A stretch of 64,000 bases of DNA from Corella eumyota (GCA_963082875.1 OY720100.1:16702591-16766590); one strand, 5' to 3'. Positions 44,901 to 57,134 are shown, counted from the stretch's first letter. Notes: generated by a model from the letters alone, not told the origin. Translations and numbers: made by a program.

Positions 44901-47900
44901 TTTTTTTTTATAAAATTTAAACTTTATAACTTTGTTTTTTTTTAAAGATGTTGGTTAAACGAATCTCCACATTTATTCGACCTTGATTTAAAACTAGTTC
45001 GAGCCTTGCAAGCACTTCAAGACTTCGCGTCACGTGACCAGGAGATCGACACGTCAATCATCGACCCTACCAACAAGTAGGCGGGGCTTATTTTCTTGTT
45101 TATTTTATTATTTAAAAAGAAATCAGTTTCTAAACATAAATTATCTAAAGCTGATAAACAAATCGATATCACTATAGTTATTGTGACGTAATATTTACCC
45201 TGTGACGTCATTGTAAATGGGTTACCTATTATAAATAACGTTCATATGTCAAGTATATATCAATATTGTTTTAAAAATAAGGCCATAAAATGATGACGTT
45301 TTGGTTAAATTATGACGTCATATTCAGGGTTTCTTATAAGTGGATGACGCCAGCGCAGATGTCGGTTCGTCCGAATCAGTTGAACCGAAAAAGAAGAAAG
45401 GTATCCCTGGTTTTCAACCACTTGAGGGCAGAAGAGATCGCAATCCACATGTCGTATTTGGAATACAAAAGTTTCAGAAGATTAACAGTAAGAAAAAAGT
45501 TTGAAAAATGCTGATTTTAATATTTATGTTTATTGGAATATATCCCGTCTGCATTTAAACAAACTGCATCAAACATATTTTGTTGTGGGCTCAACCAATA
45601 TAAGCCAGTGATAATTTACCCAGGTACTACAATGGCAGATTTTTAATACTTGAAAGGCTTATTAGGTCTTTTTTGCCCAACTAGCTGCATTTTATTTGTT
45701 GTAATAATATGGTCACAATTCTTAACTAATATTTGCCTGCACAAAAGGCCGTTGTTTTAGTATTTAAAAGGCCTTAGAATTGTAAATGAAATAATACTTA
45801 TACTATTTTGTCCACTAAGCTTTATTATATATTAATTAAACTACTTTGTAAAAGGTTTAAATATTTTATTTTTGTAGTTATCTGATTTTCACAACTATGC
45901 TATGCATGGTTCAATAAAAGACAACTTAAGATTGGAACGAGCAATTGTTTTGTTCAATAACATAACACACTGGGTTCAATGCATGGTATTAGATCATCAC
46001 AACCCACAAGAACGTGCGGTTGCTATCGTTAAATTCGTGGAAATTGCGAAGGTAGGTTTATAATAGTCAGGTAGTGTAGTATATCGGTTATGACATTAAA
46101 TTATGAGCCGAAAGGTTTTTGGTTTAAGCCGTAGCATTGTCCCTTTTGGCCCTTGAGCCTGGCGTTTACAGATAGCCTAAAAATACTTCAAAAAATGTTA
46201 CCCTAACTTAATAAAACATAAGGCTATTAATTACATTAGGGTACAAGTTTTTACCATTTGCTGTAATGTATATAAACTAGTTATTAACATAGTCCTAAAT
46301 CGCAACTAATATTTGCCTACAATAATTTAGCATTTTTTTTATTGCGAAGGTCCCAAAATTGAATACAGCCGACTAAGCTTTAATATATTTATTTTTATTT
46401 GAGACAATTTTTTTGTTTAGAAATTGCAGGAGATGAAAAATTTTAACACTTTAATGGCTGTAGTTGGGGCCCTGACTCATACCGTCATTTCAAGAATGAA
46501 AAAAACTATGGCTGCTGTACCGAAAGATACCTTGAAGGTAAACACTTTAAATCTTCAACATTTATATTATCTATTTAAGTATAAAAAGTTACTACCTAAA
46601 ATTTTGTCAAAAACGTTTTTAAATTGTTTTTTTATTTTAAGAGAAAACTCGGTATATTTATAAAAACTATAAAATATTTGTTTAAATTTTTATGTTTTTA
46701 TATTTTTTTTAGACTTTAGAAGATTTAGTTGAGCTACTAGATTCGAAATCAAATTATTGTGGATACAGAAGAGCATACGCACAAATTACAAACGAATTTA
46801 AAATTCCAGTTATGTAAGTAAAACTGTGTTTACTCACAAACTTATATAGAACCTTAATTGGAATTTCTTAGAGTTAATATAGTATAAAATTCAATTTTTA
46901 TTATTTTTAAAAAGCTATTTGTTTTGTTATTACATAAGTTCTGTAACAAATTTTATATGTTTTCCCATTTTTAATTTTGCCTTTTTTTTCAATATAAAAC
47001 TTGCTTTAAAAATAAAATTTAAATCAAATTTTATTATTTTTTATATTTTTCAGAGGTATTTTAATGAAAGATCTGATTGCTTTACATACTGCACTACCTG
47101 ACAGAGTAGGAGATGGGTTAATTAACGTACGAAAGATGATGCTGATTGGTGGAATATTTAAGGTAAAGTTAACTAGAATTCATATTTTATCAAATTTTAT
47201 ATTTTATATTATTTGGATAAAATATTAAAAATTTAATTTTACTTCTATATTAGGCATATAGAAAATAATTCAGTTTCGATAAGTTTTTGTAACGAATTGT
47301 AAACTGAAGTGAAATTTAATATTATACTAAATTCTATACTTAATCAAAACCATGAAACAATAATAAATTTTGACCGAAACTCTATTTAATTTTAACAATT
47401 CGATTTTTAACTATATATGGCTATCGGACTTTGGGTCTTAATTGTGTTTACTTTAAGTATGCAGTCTATAGTAAACAACCAACTTTTTCGATTGCTTATT
47501 AAAGATTTGTTATTCTTCTTAAAAAAGGTTGACTTCGTGACCTAAACATAAGGTAACATCAGTGACCCCGACCCAGTCACAAATTGACGTAAGCAGTTTG
47601 AGATATTATTGATTATAATTGCCCGATAATTATTGAATTATTGATTAAATGTTTGATTAAAATTATTGATTAAAAAATTAAAAAAGAATTATTGATTAAA
47701 AAATTATTGATTAAATGCTGGATCAGCAGAAATTTATACCTTTTATAGCACCTTACTAAAGGGCCTTACAGCTTAAGATCACTGGGGATCGAACCTGGGA
47801 CCTCTACTAGTGTTTTTCATGCGTCTTAACCATTGCACTCACTCGACGACTAAACTAAATATTTTATTTAAATTTTCAGGAATTAACCGAACTCCAAAAA

Positions 47901-50900
47901 TCCCCTTTTCCTTATGACGTCAACCGGGACTTAGTGAACACGTTGCGAGTTTCCTTATATTTATATTACAGCGAGGAGGAAATTTACCAACTTTCTGTTT
48001 CCCTTGAACCTCGTGAGATCAAAGCAAGTATTTCGGGCGCGGTAAGTCAAAACTTAAATGAATATAAATTAATGAAAATAAATATTAGTAAACAACAAAA
48101 CCCTAGGTTAAAACCTAGATATTTTAAAACGTTTTTTTATGTTATTTTAGTTTAATATCAGCCATTATTCTTGAAAACGACTTTAAAACCGAAATTTGGG
48201 TAATTTTGAGGAAATTTAGGCCATTTTTGGAAGAATGTATGTCATTTTTTTTGGGGGTGGGGGGGGGGAATTTAAGTCATTTTTTTGGAAGAAGGGCTTA
48301 GGATAAGCTGAGGGCCATAAAATATGTCCCTGAGGCAAGTTAAAAATGAGGTTAATTAAAAATTTAAACTAAATGGTATTATATAGAAAAGGGTAAGAAT
48401 AAAGGAGACAGAAATGTATCATAGTTCGGTAAAATGGCGTTTTCGGGCATATTGTTTTCGGTAAAACGTATACTCGGTTAAACAGTTTTCGGTGGTATGC
48501 CATTAATCCTTTTTGCGTTAATTTTAAATTTTAAAAATAAAGCACCTATCTTTTAATTTGACATTTTTCCGCCCACGATATTAAACTAAGGTCATTGACA
48601 CCGCTTCTGACGTCATATGACGTCATAAACACTTATGAATAATGCATTTCATTATTTTCAGTCGTCTCCTATTCCTATAATGAACATGGGGTTCGGAGAG
48701 TTCGCGAAGTATACTTGCCATCTCGATAATGAGACAATAAAACAACACGTCACGGCCATGGTCACGGTACGTTAATATTATAATATTTGATTATTTTTAT
48801 TTATCCTCAACGAGGCACTTAGCGACCTTAACGTAGAGTAACATTTTTTTACCCCGACTTAGTCTTAATTTAACTTTTGCAGTTTGAGATATTATTGATT
48901 ATAATTGCCCGATAATTACGCTGCTGATTAAGTGCTGGCTAAGCAGGAGTTTATATCGTTTATAGCGCCTTACTCAAGGGCGCTACAGCATGAGAGCAGC
49001 GGGGATCGAACCCACGGCCTCATTTAGTTTATCCTTGAGAAGAAAATCTACTTGTCAGCTAGTTTATTTTTAATTTAAAACAGTATTAAACTTGAACTAT
49101 TCTTAATTTGTAGCTTTTTGTAAAGTTTTTACTTTTATGTTTACAGTCGGTGTTTAAGGCTTATGATGAAAATTCGGACGGTTTTATTTCTGAGAATGAA
49201 TTTAATTTTTTCATCAAAAATTTTCCAGGCATGGCCACCTTTAGTACAGTAGACAAGGACCAGTAAGTTAAACTTGTTATTTATTTATTTATTTATACTT
49301 AAGGTGGGAAAGTGGAATGCGCGACTTAAACATAAAATAACATCAGTTACTCCGACCCAGTCTCGAGTTGACTTTGACAGTTTGGGATATTATAGATTCT
49401 ATTTGCCCGATAACTAAACTGCTGATTAAGTAAAGACTCGGCAGAAGTTTAAACCGTTTATATCGCCCAACTTAAAGCCGCTACAGCATGCCAGCAGTGG
49501 GAATCGAACAAAGCACCTTGTGAACTAAAACCAATTGTCTGCCTAACTGTTTACCAGTTAATGTTATATAAATCACCATATTTATCTTTTAAAATATTAT
49601 TTTATTGTACAGAGATGGACGAATTAGTATGTCCGAAATGCTGGATTACTTTTTGAAAATAAGTGCCACGAGAAGAAACGAATTCTGTAAAGGATTTAAA
49701 CATAACTTTGTGGAAACCTCATATTTTCATCCAACTTTTTGCGAGGAATGCCAGAAATTAGTAAGTTCATATTTATAGTATTTAAAATAAATTGTAAGCC
49801 AAAATAATTAGAAAAATGGATTTAAAAATAACTATAACTCTATAAAAGCCAACTACTTAGTTATGCCTTATACCGTTACTTAAAACCATGTTTAAGCTGC
49901 TTATTTTTTGTATACTCTTTATACTTATATATTTTATTTCTTTTTTAGTTGTGGGGTTTGGTAAAGCAAGGTTGGAAATGTAAAGGTAAGTTTAACAAAA
50001 TTATTTTTAATTAAATACGATTTACGTTGCCTTATATGTTATACCATTACTAAATATTTATAACAGCCTTATCCTATTAAGATAAAATTATTTTAAAATG
50101 TGATAAAAACTAGTGAAATTTTTTATTTAATCTTTGCCTCTTTAGTGTTTACTATATAAAAGATGTTAGTCTGCAAATATTTAAGATTTGACCAACTTTT
50201 TATTGTTTTATCAGATTGTGGTATAAATTGTCATAAACACTGCAAGGATAGAATCGTGTTAGAATGTAAGACCAGAGCAAGTCACAAAACTCCAAAGAAG
50301 ATGGCGCAGATCCGAGAGAAGACCTCAATCTCCTCCGAATCAGACATTAACGGAGGTAGATCCTCATAAATTTATCATTTTTATAAACACTGGTCGATAG
50401 CCCACCCTATGGTTGGCATTTTATTTGTTGTAATATAGTTGCAACTCCCAACTAATATTTGTCAGGGATAATTCATCTGCGAATTACAGACAGCAGTTTT
50501 ATTTATTTTAAAGGCCTATAAATTGGACATACATCTTTATATATATCATTTACTCAGCTGCATTATATATCTATATATATTAAATTAAACTAATATCACG
50601 TGATTAAAACTTAACGCCATATAATGTAGTAGTCAAACCAAGAATCATAAATAATAATTTTATAAAAAGGGATTGTATGGTCTTAACATACATATGGAAA
50701 ACAAACCTAATGTTAGTTAAAATAGTTTATAATATTGGCAACATTAAGAAATATAAACCTGATAATTAATTAATTAATATTTTATTTATTTAATTAATTC
50801 ATTTTTTTTTTAGATTTTTTAAACACGACCGCATCGTCTTTAACCTTAGAAGACGAAACGTTCGAAGATAAACCCGAGAAAACAACTTTCATGAAACGAT

Positions 50901-51697
50901 CTACGTCATTTGCGGCAGCTGACGTCATCAAACAAAGGTCAAAGATCATCGTGTCAGATTCAAAAAGAGGAAAACAGAGCTCAAGGACGCCACCACCGAC
51001 AAGAAAAACGTCGTCGCCGGTTTTAAGCCACAACGACTTCGGTAAAGTCTCTTTACAGAAAAAAATGCAAATAATGTTAAAGAAACGGACCTCAGCGAAG
51101 CGGATTATGAACCACAGCGCCACCAGGACAAGTGTGAACGAACCCGCGTGGCCGCAAGATGGCAGTGGGGATGAGTTAATTCAATCAGATACAGCATCCC
51201 CAGTAAGTTCGTTTTTATATGGAAAAGCAACAACACCAACACACAAAGACATTCAAGCCAGGCTTAACAGTACTGGTGATGATATTAACGAAGAATCAGA
51301 TCGTACTAACTCATCTTCAGACTACCAAGAGCCTTCAAACGAGATAGAAAACGGGAAAATGACTTCGTTTTCTTACCCTCCTAACACAGTGGCTAGAGTT
51401 CCTGCCGGTCTTGCGTCGGTAGATAGCGCCCTTGGTCTTACTGAGCGTAGAGATAGTGGGTGTAGTTGTACTACTTTTATGTCGGGGACCACATCGGCCC
51501 CAGTTACCCCAGTGTTTATCGAAAGAACGCCAGAGACCACTTTTCTTTACCCAACCTCAAAAACCTCGCTTCATAAAACTCTTTGGGAGGATAACAGCAA
51601 ATTAAAATGTGATAACGAGCGCCTCCGCGCGGATCTTGATAATGCGAATGACATTATAAGAGAACTAAACACTAAATTGTCGATCGTACAAAAATGA
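41982..51697 (+). CDS. RASGRP: Ras guanyl-releasing protein (RasGRP)
   Basis: Ras/Rap exchange factor controlled by diacylglycerol and calcium. Exons: 41982-42095, 42379-42832, 43406-43508, 44542-44598, 44948-45076, 45328-45487, 45878-46051, 46421-46537, 46713-46813, 47054-47162, 47880-48041, 48662-48766, 49147-49262, 49613-49760, 49949-49985, 50215-50355 and 50814-51697; 1,036 residues. Domains in order: Ser/Arg-rich N-terminal region (1-177), REM (from about 178), CDC25-type GEF (about 310-560, with [20 protein letters not shown] and [19 protein letters not shown]), EF-hand loops [12 protein letters not shown] (602-613) and [12 protein letters not shown] (631-642), C1 zinc finger with all HC3HC3HC ligands (664-713), and a C-terminal coiled coil (about 998-1036). 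An in-frame TAA lies just upstream of the ATG. The intron between exons 3 and 4 is AT-AC; all others are GT-AG. Exon 6 starts at VSYKWMTP, fixed by frame. Which vertebrate RasGRP is closest is not decided. A possible poly(A) signal is at 51983-51988. Confidence 0.96.
42880..43036 (-). repeat. SINE-B copy
   Basis: Reverse-orientation copy in RasGRP intron 2. Plus-strand text reads TGTAAACGCCGGGCTCAAGG, GTGTGGCATTGGTGCGGCTC, GAACCCAAAACCTTTCGGCC and CGCCATGACCGGTTAAGCAC. The B box is the complement of GGCTCGAACCC. Confidence 0.7.
43045..43215 (-). repeat. R3 dispersed repeat
   Basis: Core features are GCCATTTGTGGTGCATAGGT, GGGCAAATATTAGTTAAGAG, GCATCCATATTGCAACAATT and AAAATCCTGATCGCATGGCG. 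It directly follows SINE-B, as if one inserted beside the other. Confidence 0.65.
43509..44541 (+). other. U12-type AT-AC intron of RasGRP
   Basis: The intron starts ATATCCTTTT, the consensus AT-class minor 5' splice site, directly after CACAATT. It ends TTGTGTTTAC, with the branch-site consensus TTCCTTAAC at 44513-44521, about 20 bases before the acceptor. Removing it joins LFTQL to YKEESNN in frame, which aligns with the conserved LYK of vertebrate RasGRP REM domains. Without it the frame stops after LYPFQLN, and no GT donor exists there. Confidence 0.9.
44640..44945 (+). repeat. Diverged triplicated segment in RasGRP intron 4
   Basis: About three degenerate copies of a unit containing TATTTTGATTACATTTACTA and TTTTAAACCTTTAAAAGTTT. 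It appears to be neutral intron repetition. Confidence 0.5.
45580..45845 (+). repeat. R3 dispersed repeat (two overlapping copies)
   Basis: It contains CAACCAATATAAGCCAGTGA, then a second match with TTGTTGTAATAATATGGTCA and CTAATATTTGCCTGCACAAA, ending near TAAGCTTTATTATATATTAA in RasGRP intron 6. Confidence 0.55.
46060..46235 (+). repeat. SINE-B copy
   Basis: It opens TAGTGTAGTATATCGGTTAT (A-box-like), has CCGAAAGGTTTTTGGTTTAA (B-box region), and continues CCCTTGAGCCTGGCGTTTAC with AGATAGCCTAAAAATACTTC. Confidence 0.65.
46240..46390 (+). repeat. R3 dispersed repeat (degenerate)
   Basis: It contains CCTAAATCGCAACTAATATT, TGCCTACAATAATTTAGC and the AT-rich end with TAAGCTTTAATATATT, in RasGRP intron 7. 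Confidence 0.45.
47520..47850 (-). repeat. SINE-A copy with internal short repeats
   Basis: Reverse-orientation copy in RasGRP intron 10: CGTGACCTAAACATAAGGTA, CCCCGACCCAGTCACAAATT and the B-box complement GGGGATCGAACCTGGGACCT. The middle (about 47630-47715) has several extra copies of AATTATTGATTAAA, a small local expansion. Confidence 0.75.
48793..49026 (-). repeat. SINE-A copy, head truncated
   Basis: In RasGRP intron 12. It has the tail complement TTATCCTCAACGAGGCACTT, body TTGCCCGATAATTACGCTGC and B-box complement GGGGATCGAACCCACGGCCT; the A-box end is missing. Confidence 0.75.
49290..49548 (-). repeat. SINE-A copy
   Basis: In RasGRP intron 13. It has GGTGGGAAAGTGGAATGCGC, TACTCCGACCCAGTCTCGAG, GGGATATTATAGATTCTATT and a degraded B-box complement (GTGGGAATCGAACAAAGCAC). 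Confidence 0.7.
50394..50565 (+). repeat. R3 dispersed repeat
   Basis: Well-preserved forward copy in RasGRP intron 16: AGCCCACCCTATGGTTGGCA, TTGTAATATAGTTGCAACTC, CCAACTAATATTTGTCAGGG, ATTACAGACAGCAGTTTTAT and AAAGGCCTATAAATTGGACA. Confidence 0.7.
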
Positions 51698-52690
51698 ATT
51701 ATTTAAACATTTTAAGAGAAAAATACGTACTTTAAAGATAAAAAGATGTAGTTTTTCTATTATAACTAACACACTTTTACTGTTTCATTTATAAGTGCTC
51801 TTGTGGACGTACTAAAAATTGTTTTTTTCTTCTTAAACTATCCGAATATTTAATATTACCTATATTGATATATAAAGGGTAAATTACAATTTATTATCAT
51901 GTGCTTACTAACTTCTAAGTTCAACTTAATTCTGTATAATCTAGCTCGTATTTTTCGTTTATTAAAAACATTTTTTTTTCGTAATAAAATGATCATAATG
52001 TTTAACTAACTATCTAGTGTACAATACCACTTAAAGCGTAATATACAGCATTGTTATTTAAAATACTAGTAGATACTTTTTTAAGCTTACCCAAAACTAA
52101 ATTTTAAAGACCCAAAACTAAATTTAAACGACCCAAAATAAAATTTAAAGACCCAACACTAAGTTTATTAACTATCAAAACCTAATAATTCAACGTTTAT
52201 AATTATAATAGGCATATAGGATATTATAAAGTAGTAGGTATACATGTGTTAGTAAATGCTGGGGTAATGTAAAACTAAGGCTTTATAGACTATTTAAATT
52301 TCTATCTAGAGTCTGAAAAAACTAAGTTAAATTTAAACTTCATTTATTATTATTGCACGCTAAAAAAATCACCAAACTACCGCTACATAATTTAAAATAT
52401 TCCAATCACAAAACTACATAACCTAGGCTCTAACATAAACAATTAAAAAACATTAACTTATTAAACTTATCAAATCCATGGCCTTAACATAGGCATATGT
52501 AACAAATACAACAAATAGAAGGATTTAACAAAAACACAAATATATTAGCTCATAATAACAGCACTTATTTGGACATAAACTTATGTTAAACTTATTTTTG
52601 ATAGACATAAGGGCCTATGTAGATGCTTAAGCAGCTAGAATAGCATATTAAACAACAAAATGCTATTATAAACCATAAATAGTAAAGATT
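51698..52690. other. Convergent spacer between RasGRP and TBL2
   Basis: A 993-bp tail-to-tail spacer holding both 3' UTRs. The only structure is about four units of ACCCAAAACTAAATTTAAA at about 52090-52167. No gene seen. Confidence 0.5.
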
Positions 52691-55600
52691 TTATTCTTTG
52701 ATGGACAAAATCGCTTTTAAAGAAGCTTTAGCAGTTTGAATTTGTTTAGAAATTCGATCTCGAGAAGCTGAAGCAGAAGGTAAATCTCTAATTTTTTCCT
52801 CCAAATCTCGGATTGTTTCTTTATATCCAAGAATATTATGGAAAACCCGTACATGTCTGGATAGAGATTTAATATGTTCAGTTTAGGGGCCATCAATGTA
52901 GTTAAGAAGAAGAGAGAATGGAAATTAGGACATTTACAATTTTTATTCTTTGGGTTTTAATGGCATAAAAATGTGTAGTAAAAATTGTAACCATCAGTGT
53001 AGTTAAGAACAAAAGATATTGGAATTTAGGGCAATTTTATCACTATTTTATTTAATATGTTTGGTTTAAAAAGCTTTATAAAAGCCCTGACCAAAATGCT
53101 AGCACACTGTAGTGTATTACAGTTTGGCAATATTTACAAAAGTGATTATTATCACCCAATCCTTTAATAGTAATGTTTAAAATAATAGTAGTTTGATAAT
53201 AGGTATCATCAATAATTTACCGAATTTTTAAACTTGTAAAAACTGATCTATAATTTGTGCTAATTTAACAACTTTATAAAAATAGAATTTTAATATTTAC
53301 CTATCACCAGATGATAGAATATATTTTCCAGCAATATCAAAACTTATCGCTGATATTATTTCGATGTGAACTTCCTTAAATTCATTTTCAACTTTACCTA
53401 AAATTCAAAAAAATAAGAAATTCAGTAAAAATTAATTTATACAAAAAGGGGATCTCTTGTGCTTTATGGTTTTCAGAAAAAAATAGGATCGTAAAGTACA
53501 AGCGAGAATTAGCAAAGACTGTAAAGTAAAAGAGTTTTTTCTGAAACAAGAAAGCACAAGAATTCCAAAATTTTTTTACATTTTATTAATTAAATTTAAC
53601 ACATTCAAGGCACTATAAGATACCAAAAAATCAGTCCATAAAATTAACATTTTTACAGTTAAGAAAATATGGGAATAAGATAAGATTATTACGCAGCCAA
53701 TAAAACATGAAAGCAGTACGGATCAAACCTATAACCTCCTGTATGATGCCAAGTGTTCTAACCACTACACCATGCTGCCATTCAATTATTTAAAAAAACT
53801 TTATTACCACAACCATATAAAACAATAAATACCAACATAACTTACCAGTAGCTGTTGAAAATGTGGTGATATTGTTCAAACTAGCAACAGCAACAACTCT
53901 ACCATCCGGTGACAGAGCAACCAGACAATTATTCTCCACCGGAGACAACCCACAAACATTAAACTCTCCAGATGATATAAGATAAGGTTCTTGTTGTTTA
54001 TCGTACTCAACCTGAGTGTCGTAATATCTCCAAGTCCCATCTTTTGACACACTTACCATCCTGTTAAAAAATTATGGTTAAAAGTTTTAAAGAATGCAAA
54101 AAAATCGTGGTTTTTAGACCAATTTTAAAAGCATTTAGCACTTTTTTTTTAAATAGTCCTTTTCGTATTTTATTATCTTTAATGTAAGACAGCCAACTTA
54201 ACAGCATAAACATAGAGTAACATTCGATACCTAGACCAAGTTCTAAGTTGACTTAAACATTTTGAAATATTGTTAATTATAATTGCCTGATAATTAATCT
54301 GTTAATTGGTTTTTAGTTTGACAGAAGTTCATATTGTTTATAGAGGTGCTACAGCATGAAAGCAGTGGGGATCAAACCAATCGCTATAATTGCCTTATAA
54401 TCAATACAGTTTATAGTGCCTTTCCTAATATCACCATGCCACCAGTTTAACTGAAATATAACAACAATCTTTATAATCACCTTGTTGAGTCAAAATTGAA
54501 TGCAAACGACCAAACAGAAGAGGTGTGACCTTTCAACTCAAAAGCTCGAGTTACTTCCTGATATTCTCCACTTCTTGTGAACTTTACAGCCCATACCTTT
54601 ACACCTGGAGTCCAACCACTACTTGCCACAAACCTGGTAAAAATTAAGGATGTTTTAACTTAATCCTCTACATCAGAATGCAATTATGTGGTTTATGGTA
54701 AAAAAATAATTTTTGATTAATTTAGTGAAGCAACGTGCACTATGTGTAGTGGTCAAAACACTTGGCATTAACACATGAGGTTCATGGTTCAATCCCCACT
54801 GATCTCATGCTGTAGCGCCCTTAAGTATGGCACTTTAAACGGTATGAACTCCTGCTGAGCCAGCACTTAATCAGCAGCATAATTATCGGGCAATTATAAT
54901 CTATAATATCCCAAACTGCCACAGACAACTTGAGACTGGGTCGGAGTAACTGATGTTACTCTATGTTTAGGTCGTGAAGTTGACCTTCCCACACTAAGAA
55001 TAATAAAATATAAAAAATATAATGACCTTCCACATGGTGACACCAAAGCATGGTTGTTGTTTCCCTGGTTGGTGTTTATGGTGTGTAATGGTTCCCCTTT
55101 AAGATCCCTAATGATTATGGTTGTATCTTTGTAAGCTGTCATCACATAACTTCCTCCTGAAGCTGAAGCACCAACTCCAATGTTCAATAAATCAGCTCTA
55201 AAATTTATATAAGTTTACAAAATTATAAATATAAAGTTATATAGCAAGTGTATGTGATCAAATAAATTTAAAGAAATAAATATAATTATATTAGATAGAA
55301 TGGATTTAAAATAAGTTGGATTTAATTCTTTTAAATTTTAATCAAATTAACCCAGTATATTTATAGGCATCTTTTGTCAAGCCAAATACCAGTTACATCC
55401 ACAAATAGAAAAGCCATCTTGGGTCAGTATTTTATTTATTAAAATAAGGTTGCAACTCTCAACTAATATTTGTCCATAATAATAAACCCAGGCACCACAA
55501 ATGGCAGTTTATTTATTTTGTACATAGATATTAGTGTTTTACTTACTTGTTATACTTTGGAAAGTCTTGTTCAACTGGGGTAGCAGTTGGGGTGTTATCT

Positions 55601-56866
55601 TCCTTCTTTCCAAGTCTAAAAACTCTCACTGTATTATCTACAGCTAACCCAGCAATAAAAGCTCTAAAATATTAAATAAATCAAAAAATACAAAGTAGGC
55701 CCTATATATATACATTGTAAAAAAAATAACTTTAGTTTTTTTATTTTGTATTTTTTTTAATTTACCAAAAAAGTTGCTACTTTTAAAAAAGTATTTACCT
55801 TGAATCGGGACTGAACCTAGCTTGTTTAGCATGATCAAGTTCGACGTTGACCCGAAAACTTTGATTTCCTTTTCCGAAATCTTTCACAGACCACAAACGA
55901 ACCGTTCGATCCTCCGAACACGTTGCCAAATATTTTCCATTTATGCTCATATCCAATCCAAGTACATTTCCTCCATGTCCCTGACAAAATAAATATTTAA
56001 GATTTGTAACATAGATTGATTAAGATTATCAAAATGCATTTATTATTTATAAGCTTATGTATCTTTAAAGTGCACAAACTTAAACCATTATGCAGAGAGT
56101 TTTTTAATAACATTGTGTATATAACACAACACCTATATAAGTCCCACTTTATGTAACATTTATTCTATATTGTGACCATATTAATAGTAAATTACTAGTT
56201 TAAAAACTAAAAAAACATTACGATTAATATAGAGATATAATAGGTTATATGTATGTTATTAAAAGCATTAACAATAAGTTAGATATAGATGTCCAGTTTT
56301 AGGTTTATAAGATAAGTAAAAATGCAGTTTGTGGTGCGTGGGAAAATTATCACGAGCAAATATTAATTGCGAGTTGCAACCACAAAACAACAAATATTAC
56401 AGCTTGTATGGTGCCCAATTATTATAATTTAACAATGTTGTGAACCTTAAGTGTTGTGCATAGAAGAGGGTCAGTAAAATTTGATTGAGTCTTCTTGTTC
56501 TTCTTTAAATGAGAAACAGACTTTGGGGCTTTCTTGCTACTTTGTTTTGTTGTCCCATTTAAATTCTCTTCAGTAGTTTGTTCATCTAAATTAAATAAAA
56601 AAAATAGTTATAAAAGTATTTATACTAAAACAAAAAATGTATTTTAAAAAGTGGTTAAAATTCAAAGTCAAATGCTAAAAAATGACAGTATTTTAATTAA
56701 AAATATTAATTTTTTTTTAAATTAAACTTTAGGGTAACTTTATAATTTTACTTTCTTCTTCTTTTGGAGATTTGCTGAATAAAATCTTGTAAAGAAATAT
56801 TAGAAGGCCTCCAACTACCACAGCAGCAATATAAGGTAAATAATTCTTCTCTGTCGTATTCTCCAT
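52691..56866 (-). CDS. TBL2: Transducin beta-like protein 2 (TBL2), WD40 membrane protein
   Basis: ER-anchored WD40-repeat protein. Exons 5'->3': 56866-56752, 56585-56446, 55980-55799, 55663-55547, 55197-55027, 54633-54481, 54060-53846, 53397-53301 and 52856-52691; all GT-AG and in frame, 451 residues (human about 447). An N-terminal transmembrane helix (about 10-31, YLPYIAAVVVGGLLIFLYKI) is followed by a Lys-rich linker and WD repeats. Blocks that identify the family are FTDPLLCTTLKGHGGNV, GKYLATCSEDRTVRLWSVKD, HTINTNQGNNNHALVSPCGR, EVTRAFELKGHTSSVWSFAF and MVSVSKDGTWRYYDTQVEYD; the tail RHVRVFHNILG and final helix also match. Its poly(A) signal AATAAA overlaps the stop codon (GAATAAAATC, minus strand). 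SINE copies sit in introns. An acceptor-like TTGATATTTTTAG lies 44 bp upstream of the ATG. Probably active. Confidence 0.96.
52886..53050 (-). repeat. Short direct repeat in TBL2 intron 8
   Basis: Two copies of a unit with CCATCA(A/G)TGTAGTTAAGAA, A(G/T)GGAA(A/T)TTAGG and a T-rich end, about 105 bp apart. Local duplication only. Confidence 0.5.
53454..53562. repeat. Small foldback element in TBL2 intron 7
   Basis: Left arm TCTTGTGCTTTATGG plus TTTTCAGAAAAAA (53454-53482) pairs with right arm TTTTTTCTGAAACAAG plus AAAGCACAAGA (about 53534-53562), with a short internal mismatch. The loop is about 50 bases and the whole about 109 bp. Confidence 0.6.
53685..53783 (-). repeat. SINE-A head fragment
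   Basis: It has AAAGCAGTACGGATCAAACC (B-box complement), then TTCTAACCACTACACCATGC (A-box complement) in TBL2 intron 7. The SINE tail is absent. Confidence 0.65.
54165..54445 (-). repeat. SINE-A copy, strongly diverged
   Basis: In TBL2 intron 6. Matches include GCATAAACATAGAGTAACAT, GATAATTAATCTGTTAATTG, TATAGAGGTGCTACAGCATG and AAAGCAGTGGGGATCAAACC. Confidence 0.6.
54733..55012 (+). repeat. SINE-A, well-preserved copy in TBL2 intron 5
   Basis: It has CACTATGTGTAGTGGTCAAA (A box), TTCATGGTTCAATCCCCACT (B box), ATTATCGGGCAATTATAATC and TTGAGACTGGGTCGGAGTAA. It lies in antisense orientation to TBL2 and ends near CCTTCCCACACTAAGAATAA. Confidence 0.8.
55365..55540 (+). repeat. R3 dispersed repeat in TBL2 intron 4
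   Basis: It contains TAAGGTTGCAACTCTCAACT, AATATTTGTCCATAATAATA, GGCACCACAAATGGCAGTTT and ATTTATTTTGTACATAGA. Confidence 0.65.
56225..56412 (-). repeat. R3 dispersed repeat in TBL2 intron 2
   Basis: Reverse copy with AGATATAGATGTCCAGTTTT, GCAGTTTGTGGTGCGTGGGA, AAATTATCACGAGCAAATAT and TTAATTGCGAGTTGCAACCA. Confidence 0.65.
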
Positions 56867-57134
56867 TTTTAAATAATATTAATTAAGAAATTGTTTAACC
56901 TTAAAACCACTAAAAATATCAAAAAAAGGTTTTAAAAATACAAAGTTACCAAATTAAAAAAAAAATACCAGACTTTTGTACTAAAATTAATTTTTAAATA
57001 GTGTGAATGCAAAAATGGTTAATTTAACGTATAAATATCACATACAATTTTAAAACCTTCAATTTTTTATAATTTTTAAAGCCTTTAAAAGTAAATAAAA
57101 ACAACAAAAAACATATACAAAAATATTAACATAT
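56867..57134 (-). promoter_or_regulatory. Short MRPS6-TBL2 spacer with acceptor-like site
   Basis: 268 bp between two same-strand genes. I find no AATAAA or ATTAAA on the minus strand, but a T-rich acceptor-like sequence TTTTTTTGATATTTTTAG whose AG is at 56911-56910, 44 bp before the TBL2 start. This arrangement suits a trans-spliced operon; independent transcription is the alternative. Confidence 0.35.

Noticed and set aside
45061-45340. Splice from AACAA|GTAGGC to TTATAAG|TGGATG in RasGRP
   Set aside because: That acceptor gives an immediate stop. The acceptor TATTCAG|GGTTTC 12 bases earlier preserves the frame and the conserved REM/GEF linker.
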